DNA from: Taeniopygia guttata
Lineage: Eukaryota > Chordata > Aves > Passeriformes > Estrildidae
Assembly (NCBI RefSeq): GCF_048771995.1
Contig: NC_133063.1
Span: 22,967,810 to 23,031,809 of the forward strand
DNA: 64,000 bases
Direction of reading: 5' to 3'
Position numbers and translations under genes: made by a program. The notes beneath the pieces are model-generated. The model searched no databases. It saw nothing but the letters and a program-made list of their open reading frames with translations, and was not told where the DNA came from. Positions 48,001 through 58,013 of the stretch are shown here, in pieces (position 1 is the stretch's first letter; the number at the start of each line of letters is the position of its first letter).

Positions 48001-51000
48001 ACCAATTGTCTGGCCAATCTTCTCTCTTCTTTCTGCTGCCACTCTTTCAGCCACAGCAACAGCTGCTAAACGTCTTGGCTGAGTACAAAACACACGACAG
48101 GGAGTTCCATTCTTGTAGCAGTCATCAAGGATAAATTGAGGGATCTGTAAAGTGGTTCAAATTTGCTTTTTGAGAACGTCACAGCTTTGTTAGCACAGGG
48201 AAACCATTAACTGCATATCAATATTGCACATTGCAAAAGACTTTTCATTACAATTATCACAGCAAGCATATCTGAATCAGCAGAAAATAAATTCCTAAGT
48301 ATAACCTATTTAGGTTTTTTTAAAAAAAATCTTACAGTGCCTCCCTCCTGCTTCAGAGAAATCTAAAAAAAAAAAAAGAAGAAGAAAAAGGGATATACAA
48401 ACATCACAGCTATTTTCCCTTCAATATTTTGTATAATTTTAATGAAAAAATGGTACCTACCAGAAAATTGTGAGGAATCATTTATGCTTCTAGTACCTAT
48501 CTAGAGGCCTAGTGTTTCAAAAGCAAGAAAATGAATTGGAACAACATTTTCAATCACACAGGAAAAGGAAAGCCTTAAAATAGCATAAAAGTATCCCATA
48601 TCACAAATGTTACACAATTGGCATTAGTTTAGAATAAATACTGTTATAGTTTTTATTTCATTGAAGCAACATACCTGCGTCATTTTTCCTGATCCAGTCT
48701 CTCCTATAACTAAAACAATTTTATTGTCCTTTATGATTTGGACAATTTCTTCCTGTTTTTCAAGAACTGGTAGTGACTGCCTGAAGGAATCAAACTCTGA
48801 TTCCCCTCTTTTCACTGGGACCTGGGGGATACCATCATTAAGTCGACCACTTGTCTTGTTTACTTCTTTGTTTTCTGCGAAGACAAGTTAAAAGTTTATT
48901 TATGCAGACACAGAGGAAGGTCACAAAAACACTGCTCAAAAACTGTACTTAAAAATTAACATTGCTGACTTTTTATGCATCCCTGTCGGTAAAGTGACAA
49001 ACCCATCACACATTTAGACGTCATTTTTATAGCATGTCCTGCAGTGCTTGGAATAGATATTTTTCAAAACAGTTATTACTTTCATGGGTATTTTGAAGAA
49101 AACCAGACTCTTCCACAGCATTGCTCCATGTCAAAAAAGCCTACAAAGAGCAAAAGGAGAAGCAAACTAAACCAGAGAATACCAGCCTGGTGTATTTTGG
49201 TGGCCTTTGTATCTGCGCCCACATTTCACACCTGCAGTTCCCCCTAGAAATACACACTGACAGAGTTAAACCTTTAAGCTATTCCACACGTTTGCCTGAA
49301 ATCATACCAATGCAAGCATGCTGTATCAAGAGCCCTGGCCCCCACACAGCAGTGCGATGCGTTAGAAAGCGGTGCATGAGCAGCCAAAAAACGGGCACAT
49401 CTTCTGAGGGAGCCACTTCACATCCATCATTGCAAGTACCACTCTATAATTCCTTGAGAACTATTTTCTGGCAGAATGAAAAGCTCACTGTAAACTCATT
49501 TATACATATTTAATGTCATTAACAGATTCATATACTAAATTTCAAGCTCTGTTGTACCAAGACAAACAGACTAACAGATCAGAAGAACTAAAAATACATA
49601 CTTGAGATGCAGAGAAAGGCAAATATTAGACTGTTCATTAACTTATCCCTTACATTCCTAAGATATTGCATTTCAGTACTTTTATTACAGCTTCCCTCTG
49701 ATCATATAACAATCCTATTAAACAACTAGAACAATTGAAAATAACAGCAAAGAAAGCACTTCAAGAACAGACACCACGTATCAGAAACATGCAATTAAGC
49801 AAGGCATACTGGTACAAATGTTTTCTGTTCACTACACCCATCTCTGATCACAAAAACACAGTGCAACTCTTCCACTTGTAGCTGCTAAAGCAAGAGTCTA
49901 GATGAAAACCTTGCTTTAAAAAAAAAAACCCAACATTTTGATAGAAGTTTGTCTTTCAGTGAACTCTTCCATATTCGAGAAATCAACAAGTCTGGACAGT
50001 AGTCTCTTAAGGACCAAATCTATTTTGTAGAGATGAAGAAATAAAAACTAAAATTATTGATTTATCAAGGACATTAATTTCTATAAGCAGAACAGACAAC
50101 CGCATTTTCTCATATAGGCATTCTTATGGCATCACAATAACACTGACTCTTCAACCCCACGTCATAGTACTTGTGTGAAGCCACACTTCAAAATGTGCTT
50201 CCAAAAAGATTTGGCTGGAACTGGCTCAAAGATTCTAAATTAACACAACACAAGGTGGACATCTCAATGTGCATAATATGACTTCCCAAGTTCCTCACAG
50301 CACCAGTTATAAAAGACCTTAAAAGTACGGAAAATTAATGCATTTGTTTGAAAGTGTCTGTTAGGACACCAGAGGGGACAGAGCAGAAAGAGGTTTGTTT
50401 TGTCATGGTTTCAAGTGGTGTTGATGGGCAAGTCCAAATCAGAACACATGCTGAACGTACCAGATGCAACAGCACGGACACTTCCTCGCTCTGTCCTTGG
50501 CAGGAGCTCCTTGCGTTCCTTATTTGTGATGGGAAAGCGCTGAATTAGACTCCAAACGGCGTGTTTCGTACGGAGAGCCAAGTCACAAGTCATGACTACG
50601 TGTGCCTCTGACACATCCTTCTTCCTTACAGTCAGGTATCGATTGGCTCCTTTTCTGTCAGGGGGGAGAGAAAACTTATTTTAGTAAAAAGGAACCTACT
50701 CTAGGTTAACTTTTATCTGTCAAGGTATGAGACGCTATGCAAATTCTTTGGAAAAAAAAACCAGAAATCACAGTGAGAAGCTTTTTTAATGGAGCCATTA
50801 AATCCACAAAGTATAAAATCAAGCTGTCCCAAAATGCATGTCACAAGCTTTTCCAAGCATGCATACAGCAATGAACAAATATGCTCATTTCTGTAGCTAC
50901 TTTTACACTTTTTTCTCTAATACTATTCCTTGCAACACAGTTGAGTATGTTGAAAACATCAATCAGGTTATCATTAGTCTTGAAATTCTATCCGTCTGCA

Positions 51001-51930
51001 CCAAAGAACTGAAAATTGTACCCTGACTCACCCTTTGCTTTTAGACACCAGTCCAAGAGACTGACAGAGCCGGTGAACAAATGCTCTTTCAGTACTAGTG
51101 AAACTAGAAGGAAATTCCATCTCTAGAATGATAAATAATAATGAAAAGACAGTAACAATGCAACAGGCAGTAATCTTGACATCTCAATGTTACAGAACCA
51201 CAGAATTGTTAGGACTGGAAGGGAGACCACCCAGTGCAACCCCCTGCAGGGTCACCTGGAGCAGGTGACAGAGGAACACATCTAGGGTTTGGGATGTCTC
51301 CAGAGAGGGAAATTCAACGCTTTCCCTGGGCAGCAGTTTCAGTGCTCTGCCACTCTCAAAGGAAAGAAGTTCTCCCTCATGTTCAGGTGGAACTTCTTCT
51401 GTTTTAATTTATGGCCATTGCTCCTTGTCCTGTCACCAAACTGGCTGCACCACCTTCCTGGGACTCATCTTGGAGATATTCATATGCAGTAGTGAGATCC
51501 CCTCTCAGTCTCCTCTGGGCTAAACAGGACCAACCCCCACACCTTTCCTGATAAGAGATGCTCCAGACCTCTCATCTCAGTGGTCTCTGCTGGACCCGCT
51601 CTATTAGCTGCCTGTCTCCGTGCTGGGAAGCCCAGAGCTGGACACAGCACCCCAGCTGTGCCTCACCGGGGCCGGGCAGAGGGGCAGGATCCCCTCCCTG
51701 ACCGCTGCCAGCGCCCTCCCCGCAGGCTGCCCCCGGGCCGGGCCGTGCCGCGCACCCGCCTCGTCCCCGCTCTGGAACCGCTCCAGGGCCAGCTGCACCG
51801 CCATTTCCACCTCCTCGTCCACGCCGGCCTCCCTGAGGGGCTCGGCCCGGGCGCGCACCGCGGCGGCGGCAGCCCCGTCCCCCGCAGCCCCGCCGGGCTG
51901 CCGCCGCGGGACCCGCCTGTGTCGCGACAT
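29203..51930 (-). CDS. YTHDC2: YTHDC2-type DEAH RNA helicase, 26 coding exons, C-terminally truncated and probably decaying
   Basis: Exons (high to low): 51930-51756, 51122-51032, 50654-50461, 48874-48675, 48144-47978, 45535-45433, 44264-44108, 41937-41830, 40750-40602, 40200-40065, 39714-39588, 38613-38548, 37775-37597, 37447-37351, 37274-37187, 37087-37007, 36564-36482, 35877-35772, 35634-35515, 35161-34889, 34386-34260, 33816-33611, 32925-32730, 31622-31513, 30066-29777, 29377-29203. Phases join perfectly to 1268 codons without stop or frameshift. The encoded protein is a 3'-5' RNA helicase, known in mammals as an m6A reader needed for meiotic entry. Present: R3H, helicase motifs Ia, II (DEVH), III, V ([10 protein letters not shown]) and VI (QRKGRAGR), an ankyrin pair between the RecA lobes, and HA2-type extension. 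Abnormal: Walker A GKM, exon 5 donor AT, exon 15 donor GC, and no YTH domain exons. Human YTHDC2 is about 1430 residues. I infer a decayed gametolog. Confidence 0.9.
31513..33816 (-). CDS. YTHDC2: YTHDC2 exons 22-24, OB-fold region
   Basis: Exon 22 (33611-33816): [20 protein letters not shown] and VRFHPTSVL. Exon 23 (32730-32925): [15 protein letters not shown] and [20 protein letters not shown]. Exon 24 (31513-31622): [11 protein letters not shown] and [14 protein letters not shown]. All splice sites are canonical. Confidence 0.9.
33010..33172 (+). mobile_element. CR1 LINE 3' end
   Basis: GGAAGGTGTCCCTGCCC, GGTCCCTTACAACCCAAACC and the terminal ATTCTATGATTCTGT are the CR1 3' tail, plus orientation, in YTHDC2 intron 22. 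Confidence 0.85.
34260..35161 (-). CDS. YTHDC2: YTHDC2 exons 20-21, HA2 region
   Basis: Exon 20 (34889-35161, 91 codons) carries [18 protein letters not shown] and [15 protein letters not shown], typical of the HA2/ratchet domain. Exon 21 (34260-34386) encodes [20 protein letters not shown]. Confidence 0.9.
35515..36564 (-). CDS. YTHDC2: YTHDC2 exons 17-19, motif VI and winged-helix region
   Basis: Exon 17 (36482-36564) ends IQRKGR, and exon 18 (35772-35877) continues [14 protein letters not shown], so the arginine-finger motif QRKGRAGR is intact. Exon 19 (35515-35634) encodes [17 protein letters not shown]. Confidence 0.9.
37007..37775 (-). CDS. YTHDC2: YTHDC2 exons 13-16, second RecA lobe
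   Basis: Exon 13 (37597-37775): [20 protein letters not shown]. Exon 14 (37351-37447): [15 protein letters not shown]. Exon 15 (37187-37274): [15 protein letters not shown] ending at RKI with donor ATT|GCAAGT, a GC-AG intron. Exon 16 (37007-37087): [20 protein letters not shown], helicase motif V. Confidence 0.9.
38548..39714 (-). CDS. YTHDC2: YTHDC2 exons 11-12, ankyrin repeats
   Basis: Exon 11 (39588-39714) has [20 protein letters not shown] and LISMGASIY. Exon 12 (38548-38613) has [21 protein letters not shown]. These form two ankyrin repeats inserted between the RecA lobes, a hallmark that separates YTHDC2 from other DEAH helicases. Confidence 0.9.
40065..40750 (-). CDS. YTHDC2: YTHDC2 exons 9-10
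   Basis: Exon 9 (40602-40750) is a charged linker containing [16 protein letters not shown]. Exon 10 (40065-40200) encodes [19 protein letters not shown] and leads into the ankyrin region. Both donors are GTAAGT. Confidence 0.88.
41830..41937 (-). CDS. YTHDC2: YTHDC2 exon 8
   Basis: Encodes [19 protein letters not shown] and the start of a Lys/Gln-rich linker (YKEKKQQ). Acceptor TTTTAG and donor GTCAGT are fine. Confidence 0.88.
44108..45535 (-). CDS. YTHDC2: YTHDC2 exons 6-7, DEVH box and motif III
   Basis: Exon 6 (45433-45535) encodes [27 protein letters not shown] up to THVIV. Exon 7 (44108-44264) starts at the catalytic DEVHERD and includes SSAALD. Donors GTGAGC and GTAAGT are canonical. 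Substitutions (TNDMLLG for the usual TNGVLLR) are scattered. Confidence 0.88.
45870..46700. repeat. Avian interspersed repeat with degenerate internal tandem units
   Basis: A GC-rich island inside AT-rich intron 5. It repeats, imperfectly every 40-55 bp, phrases such as ATGGGCTGCAG, CTGCTCCA and GGGTCC. I have seen this style of repeat in bird ERV/LTR-associated sequences but cannot name the family. It carries overlapping ORFs on both strands, which I regard as non-coding. Confidence 0.6.
47978..48144 (-). CDS. YTHDC2: YTHDC2 exon 5, motif Ia; donor site destroyed
   Basis: Encodes [18 protein letters not shown] and ends ...GAA AGC AG. The intron should start GT but reads ATACTAATGG. Phase with exon 6 (G GTT TCT) is right only if splicing happens here. 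A weak in-frame donor CCG|GTTAGA lies 12 nt upstream. The next GT downstream (ATG|GTATTT) would add an in-frame TAA. Confidence 0.85.
48675..48874 (-). CDS. YTHDC2: YTHDC2 exon 4, Walker A with Thr to Met
   Basis: Encodes [17 protein letters not shown] and the P-loop [14 protein letters not shown] helicases have GKT or GKS at this place, and its hydroxyl coordinates Mg2+. The codon is ATG followed by ACG, consistent with a C-to-T change from ACG. Donor CAG|GTATGT is good. Confidence 0.9.
50461..51122 (-). CDS. YTHDC2: YTHDC2 exons 2-3, R3H domain
   Basis: Exon 2 (51032-51122) encodes [22 protein letters not shown]; exon 3 (50461-50654) encodes [13 protein letters not shown] and [13 protein letters not shown]. 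Together they form the single-stranded nucleic-acid-binding R3H domain. Splice sites are canonical (GTGAGT, GTACGT). Confidence 0.9.
51190..51720 (-). mobile_element. CR1 LINE 3' region, antisense, next to YTHDC2 exon 1
   Basis: The plus strand reads the complement of CR1 (GAAGTTCTCCCTCATGTTCA, CTCCTTGTCCTGTCACC, AGATCCCCTCTCAGTCTCCT). Its upper end lies within about 40 bp of the exon 1 splice donor at 51755. Confidence 0.85.
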
Positions 51931-52140
51931 TTCCCCGACACGGCCCCACACGGCCCCACACGGCCCCGACACCGACGCGGATCGGGGACCGCAGCTGCTC
52001 GGCCCGAGGGGCGATGCTGGGGCGGGGCGGGGCTCGCCCGCAGCCGAGCTGGCCCGAACGGAAGGAAATTGGCGCTTTTCCTGCCGGTCCGGGGGCACGG
52101 CTGCCCAAGGCCCGGGCTGGGTGTGTGGCTGCGAGCAAAA
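51700..52140. promoter_or_regulatory. YTHDC2: CpG-rich promoter and 5' UTR region of YTHDC2
   Basis: Very GC-rich sequence covers exon 1 and about 200 bp upstream. A 10-bp tandem (CACGGCCCCA) is repeated three times just above the ATG (51938-51968). TATA is not evident, as usual for a CpG-island promoter. Confidence 0.6.
51756..51930 (-). CDS. YTHDC2: YTHDC2 exon 1 (start codon)
   Basis: The ATG at 51930 has A at -3. It opens [11 protein letters not shown] and reaches the conserved [20 protein letters not shown]. Donor GCGG|GTGCGC is weak. The Gly/Ala-rich N terminus is as expected. Confidence 0.85.
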
Positions 52141-52627
52141 CGTGGCACTGGTACCTGTCCCGTCATAAATTACGTGCTTTCAGGGCATGGTATTAAACGT
52201 AGCTGTGGCGGGGGTCATCTCGGCCCTCAGCCTCCTCACTCTGTAAAGTGTTACTTGCCCTGCTTTTCCTGCTGTCCTTTGACTCCACACTGAAGACACG
52301 AGGTAGAAATTTAACCAAATCCACTTGGGCCTGACACAGGCCTCGCTATTGAAGGCTGCTGCTTCGGAAACATCATTAGGTCAGAAGGAGAGTACTTGGA
52401 AGAAGAACAAACTACTCCTCAGTTGAAATCGGCAATTAAATAATTAGAAAATAAACACTCACTGTCTGATGTAGCTGGCTGAAAAATAACTCTTAAGCAA
52501 CCTCTACCAAAGCTTTTACAAAGCTAACTTCAGCATAATTCTGCACTGAGAGATCACACTGCAGCGGAACAATTGATCTGTTCTAAGGTTACTTTAATTT
52601 TTTTTTTTCAGTTTTTCAGTTCAGGTA

Positions 52628-53202
52628 TGTTATAAATGAAAGTTTATTCAGCCAAATTAAAAAAAACAAAACAATTTTATTTGCGGTCAAATTCTATCTA
52701 GCCAACCACAGGAAAAAAAAAAGGAAAAGAGAAGAAAAAAAACAGTGCCGAGCCCGGGGTCAGCCCTGGGTGTGCGACAAGAAGTCAGCCTCAGGAGAGG
52801 TTTTCCTCTACGTCCACACACCCTTCCATCCTGGTACAAGCAAGTTTTATAGGGATAATTCCACCTGAGGCCAAGATTTTTGTAATCAGTCCTTTCTTCT
52901 ATTCAGAGTCCATATGTTAATAATTCAGTGTCTGGAGTTTGTTGAATCCACATGGATCTGTCTGGGAATTTCCGAGATATCCATCTCGGGTCGTTCACGA
53001 GATGATCAGCGCCATGGCCCATCGTCTGGCGTCTGGCTAGCTGTATCTTCTCACTTGTAAATGAGCTTCTTAACATACACCTGGTCTCGGGAGGGGGGGG
53101 GGGGGGGGGGGAGGCTAGTACAAACGAGGTAAATCTAACAAGTATTTAACATTATATATTCCGTATAAGGAAAGGCGCAAATTATGTCTATTACCCATAA
53201 CA
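52628..53202 (-). mobile_element. ERV 3' LTR, about 575 bp, minus orientation
   Basis: A polypurine tract (AGAAGGTGGGGG on the minus strand) is followed by TGTTATGGGTAA, the probable LTR start at 53202. AATAAAATT near 52680 is the poly(A) signal, and the end is taken at ATTTATAACA (52628). A 19-nt G run on the plus strand (53093-53111) lies inside. It points towards YTHDC2, whose start codon is 700 bp downstream. Confidence 0.65.
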
Positions 53203-53348
53203 ATCCCCCACCTTCTATATTAACCCATTAATTTGCGCCCTAATTTCTGCCTCTACTGAATCCCAAGATTTCTTTATTTTTATTCGCTTTCATTTATTAC
53301 ATTTGGAATTTCCTGGTAAATTTTATAGTTTTGTTCTTTACCTTTTAT

Positions 53349-54086
53349 TCATCTTTCAAATTTTGCTAGGGCCTCAGCTGCCCTGCTATGAGGAATTTCT
53401 TCTCCTAGTGTCATTATTTTTGGTACCTGATTTGTTTTTCCTAGGGCAGCTTCTGGGTCTGTGGGTAATGCTGCTATTTGCATACCCTGCACCACTGAAT
53501 GGATGAGTCTTATAAAGCAGGGGATGAGACAAGGTAGGAATATGACTCCTGCTACTGAACATAAAATGAAGAAAATTACTTTCTTCCACCAAGCCCCGTC
53601 AAACAAATGGTCCCACCACGATGCTTGGAGAAGTGAGTTCCACTTTTGTACTGGAACATGAGCTACCCTTTTAATTTCTGTGGCCAGATCTCTAATGGTT
53701 TCTCCATAATCATCTATTTCTACACAGCATTGAGATTCATTAAATTTTCCACACACACCTCCTTCTCCAGCTAGTAAGTAATCAAGGGCTATCCTGTTTT
53801 GGTACACAAAAGCCCTCATTTGAGAGTGTTGTTGGGATAATAATTCAAGAGCATCCGAAGTGTGATTGGATACAATCTCCACTACAGCTTGCAATCTTAT
53901 TAAACGGTTTAGTAAATAGATGGGGGTCCGGTATCCCCACGATCCATCCTGAGCCCATGTGGCAGGACCATAATATTCAATGATCCTTTCAGCAGGCCAT
54001 TCATCCTCTCCCCAAGTTTGTTCCCCACCGATGAGAGGGAATCTTTCTTTAAGCTCCTCTTTTCTCGGTTCAGTGAAAATGGGCAT
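53349..54086 (-). pseudogene. ERV env, transmembrane subunit remnant
   Basis: An open frame of 245 codons holds a TM ectodomain with heptad-like helices, a CX6CC disulphide motif (CGKFNESQCC), a Trp-rich membrane-proximal stretch, and one hydrophobic anchor (about residues 165-190) followed by a cytoplasmic tail. The surface subunit and fusion peptide are not recognised upstream, so the gene is 5'-truncated and cannot make a complete envelope. The polypurine tract and LTR follow at lower coordinates. Confidence 0.8.
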
Positions 54087-54249
54087 TTCTTGCTTTACTG
54101 CACACTACTGGATACACTTCTACATTGATAGTTCCTCAGACCTTTGGCTGCTGATCCGGGTGATTGCCTCTGCCCCCTTTCTGTAACCTCTCCTATCATT
54201 CACTGACACATCATTTCTTACTTTTCTGTCTTTCCCACTTCCACTTCCC

Positions 54250-57200
54250 TTACTTCAGTTTTATTTCTTTTTGAGACATGAAAGAAAAAGCTTTTTGATC
54301 AGTTCTGTCTTTGTAAAACAATCTCTCTCAGGTCCTCACTTGCCATGGTCCAGAACTTGGGCTTTGTCTCTACAAATCCATTTCCCACATCACTGTTGAA
54401 CTGAACTGAACTGCAGCCCTTCAATGCCCTCAAGGCATCCATAGAGTTCAGCAATGAATCCAGAATGAAGGCTGGGAAGAGCATGATTCCAACAGGGTCA
54501 GATATGCCCCAGTTCTTCCCACAGCTTTCTCCACTACTCCTCACTCCTAAATTGAGAAACTCTAGTTTCCAGTGTGAGTAAATGACAGAACAGAGGAGGG
54601 AGAGTGGAATGATCCTGTGCTAACAGATCTTTCTGGGTCTACAACATGTTATAAAGGCAGCATGAAAAGTGCAGGGATCCCATGTCTTGTGAGCTTAGGA
54701 GTAGACTGAAGGCAGAAGGATTTCATACCTGTGATTCATGTGCTTGTGTCTTTGCTGAAATGGGAACTGATGTGCTCCCTAGGGAGATAAATTTATCCAG
54801 AATGTAATTTCCTATTAGAATACTTCGGTATTCTGAAATATTTTGATGAAAATCAAACCTATGTTGCAGAAATTTCTGGAGGACAGAACATGGTTAACTA
54901 TCACAGTCATCAGCAGAAAAAGGTTTTGAGGTTACTTAATAATCACAGTCTACAAAAAGACCATTTATATTTACATGTGTCCCCACTTCTTTTGACCAAA
55001 GTAGTATTTTGTTAAAAGAGATATAGCTTCAAAAAACATGCATTGACAAAAAAATAGTGGGAATATTCAATATTTTTGTTTACATGTCTATACAAGAAAT
55101 GAGGAAGTGAACTTCTAATTTTCTGTATCCAAAATGTGGATCCTTATGTAAGATCCAGGAGTAGGAACCTGCTTGAGTAGGAGAGCAGTTTAGGATCTTT
55201 TTGGAAAAAGGGGCAAACCTGTTCTCATTTCTATTAATCATCATCATCATCACAAAAAAGTACACTTTTCAGAACAGTTTTACAAGGTGGTTGAGCATTT
55301 ATGAAGATGAAAAATGAGTAGGAAGCTTCTCAAAAGAGGCACTGATATTCTACCTTAAAATTAATATTCTCTCTAAAGTATTTTTAATCCTAGATAAAAT
55401 ATCTCAATTTTGCAGATCACTCTTGGGAGCAGGAGGAGAAAAATCAAAAAAATCAGCCTCACAAAAAAAAAAAAAAAAAATTTCTATTGAATATATTGTT
55501 TTAAGAACTTTCAAACAGCTCTACTTCCTAAGAATTCCAAAGTAAAGGCTGCACAAGACTTATATTTTTAGATGGAGCTTGGAATCATAGATCTGTGATG
55601 AGAAGTGGATCTAAACAAAGAAGATAATACAGTGACAGACACAAAATACATTCAGGCACAAGATTTTGATGAGAATTTAACTTAGCAATTTTGTAGCTGA
55701 ACCATTGCTCTGTTAGCACCAGATGCAGTTTGCTGTATACAATGATGTTTTAAATAACATTAATTTGAATTCATATTATATGTCTGTTACTTAAAATCTT
55801 TTTACAGTGTAGGTCAGTAAACAAAGATGGTCTTTATCTGAAGCCAACTGAAACATGGGATAATCTCTCCTTTGACACCACCAGGCATTGCTTTTGATCA
55901 TAGTGTGCCTCAAAATCTTCAGTCTGAATACATAAGCAGTGGCAGCAATTAGAATAGCTAACTTTCCTGTCTATCTTACAGCATAATCAAAAATATCCAT
56001 TTAGTAAGTTGCATTATAGAAAATAAATTATGTTTTTAATTTCATTTCCCTAATTAAAAAAAAAAAAAAGAAAAAGAAAAAAAGGTAGGTTTACAAAGGA
56101 AATTACTTCTATTTAGCCCTTATGTTACCTGGGCATGGTTTATATAGGCTAGGCACAGGTTTAGATCTGAGCATACCTACATCTCATAGCTTGGTATACA
56201 TGTGCAAACTCACATTCACATTATGTGAGTGCCTGGTGGCCAAGCCAGCTCCACCCTGGTCCCATGTCCCAACCTGCCCTTTGTTGTCCCCAGGGAGGTT
56301 TCTGATACCCTGGGCTGACCTGGCTGTGGTGGCTGGGTGGTCCTGGCTGCCAAGCCCTGCTGTGCCTTCCCAGACAGCCCCTGCAACTTCTGGTTCCCCA
56401 GCCCCTCGAGATTTTGATTGTAATACTGACACAAGAATCCATGGATTGGGATCTGACCTGAGCTGCAGAGAGTTCAGGTGATTAGAAATTATAAGTTAAA
56501 TTGTATTATAAATTCCTTACCATGCTAGTTACAGATTATACTATGTTGACTCTGCTTGTAGAAATCCTGTGCCATTCTAATAAGAAATTCTCTTCTATAT
56601 CAATTATAACATCCTGTTAAAAAAACAAAGTTTTAATTGTACCTATCGTTCAGTGCCATCCTCACTCTGCCAATATCCCCAAGAGAACCCATCTGTGTTG
56701 GGTAACAGTGTCACTCAGATTACACTGATACGTCTATTAACTGAGAACCTCAGGGAGCAACAGGGAACTTTTAGGCAAGTGTGTGAAAAGGGCTGGATGT
56801 AGTATTTAGGAAATTGAAAGAGATGGTATTCTGGGCAGTTGGACTCTGCATGCTGAGAAAGTTCTGCATTGCACACCCTGGCTACCTTGCTCAAAGGAAT
56901 ATTACTATACTAAAACTTCCTGCATGCAAATTAACTCACCAACTTGTTTTGTTGGTGGGTTCTGAAAGAGGGTAATTGAAAATGCTATGGCTGAATGTTA
57001 TCCAGAGGGAAGCTTTTCTCTTTTTTTGGTCAGTTGATTTTAGTCATTTGGCAGCTTTTTATGCAGTGACTTAAGCTGTTTTCTACTGCAAAACCTTTTA
57101 TAGGTAAATTTGGAGAGATTTACAGTGCTTTTCTTTTTCTATTGTTCAACATCTAATTTGAGGTAGACTTGACTTTCAGAGATCACATGAACTTAAGTGT

Positions 57201-57345
57201 CCTGTTGATTTGGTGAAAACTCTGAAAAGTCCGGTATCTCTGGAAATCAGGTGTCTCCTGTTCTGCTTTCAGAGATCTCTGATTTAGGGTATATAAATGT
57301 TGGACATTAGGTGCAGCTAGTAGTGCCTCTTTGGTCTGCGGCCAG
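54250..57345. other. Interval with no recognised gene
   Basis: Mostly AT-rich with poly(A) tracts (55462-55481, 56056-56085). There is a GC-richer patch at 56220-56420. No conserved coding segment was seen. Confidence 0.5.
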
Positions 57346-57351
57346 CTCAGG

Positions 57352-57952
57352 TGTTCGGCACGGCTGACAACAGCCACTCCCTATGACCACAGCAGGAGAG
57401 GGACGTGACCGGCAGGCTGAGATGCACCAGACCAGTAAAGGACCTTAGGCGACCTTGACAAAGATGAGGGAGTCGTCCTTTTGGGGGTATCACAGCTCCA
57501 AGTTTATTGGTCCACAAGACTAACCTCAACTTGAATCAGGTACGCCCCAAAAGGCAACTGAGAACAGCTTGCACGGGTATATAACAGGGGGTGGCAACAC
57601 AGGGAGGGAACAATAGTGAACCAATAGGGAACCACCTGGGAGTGGTGAAGGGAATGACAATCAGGAGGGGTGTCCAGTGAGGTGAGAAGGAGGGAGGGGT
57701 CCCCGGGGATCAGCCCATCACCCGAGGCCTTAGCTGGAAGGTTCTGGAAAGGAGGGAGAGGCCTCAGGGTGACAGACAAGCCCCAGGGTGGGGTCAGGGA
57801 AATGACTCAGCATAAAGTTACATAACATGGGAGGGGAAAGGGAAGACTGACAGGCGGAGGGGGAGGAGGAGAAGGAGGGATGGACCATTTAACATAAAGA
57901 GGGGAAGAGGGAGCAACCATAACATGGGGGGAACTTAAAACACATCCCAACA
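57352..57952 (-). mobile_element. ERV 3' LTR, 601 bp, minus orientation
   Basis: It starts (minus strand) TGTTGGGATG right after the polypurine tract and ends CGTGCCGAACA. CCAATAAACTT near 57510 gives the poly(A) signal. The left flank is CTCAGG; the partner duplication cannot be tested because the 5' end of the provirus is missing. Confidence 0.75.
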
Positions 57953-57966
57953 ACTCCCCCTTCTTT
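57953..57966 (-). other. Polypurine tract
   Basis: The minus strand reads AAAGAAGGGGGAGT immediately before the LTR, the plus-strand primer site of the retrovirus. Confidence 0.75.
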
Positions 57967-58013
57967 GTTTTAAACAAAATGAAAAACTGAAGAAAGAGTC
58001 CTTTAAAGTCTTT

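Noticed and set aside
51572-52293. Long overlapping ORFs on both strands over 51.6-52.3 kb
   Set aside because: GC-rich CpG island and CR1 sequence keep several frames open by chance; only the MSRHRRV frame matches YTHDC2 exon 1.
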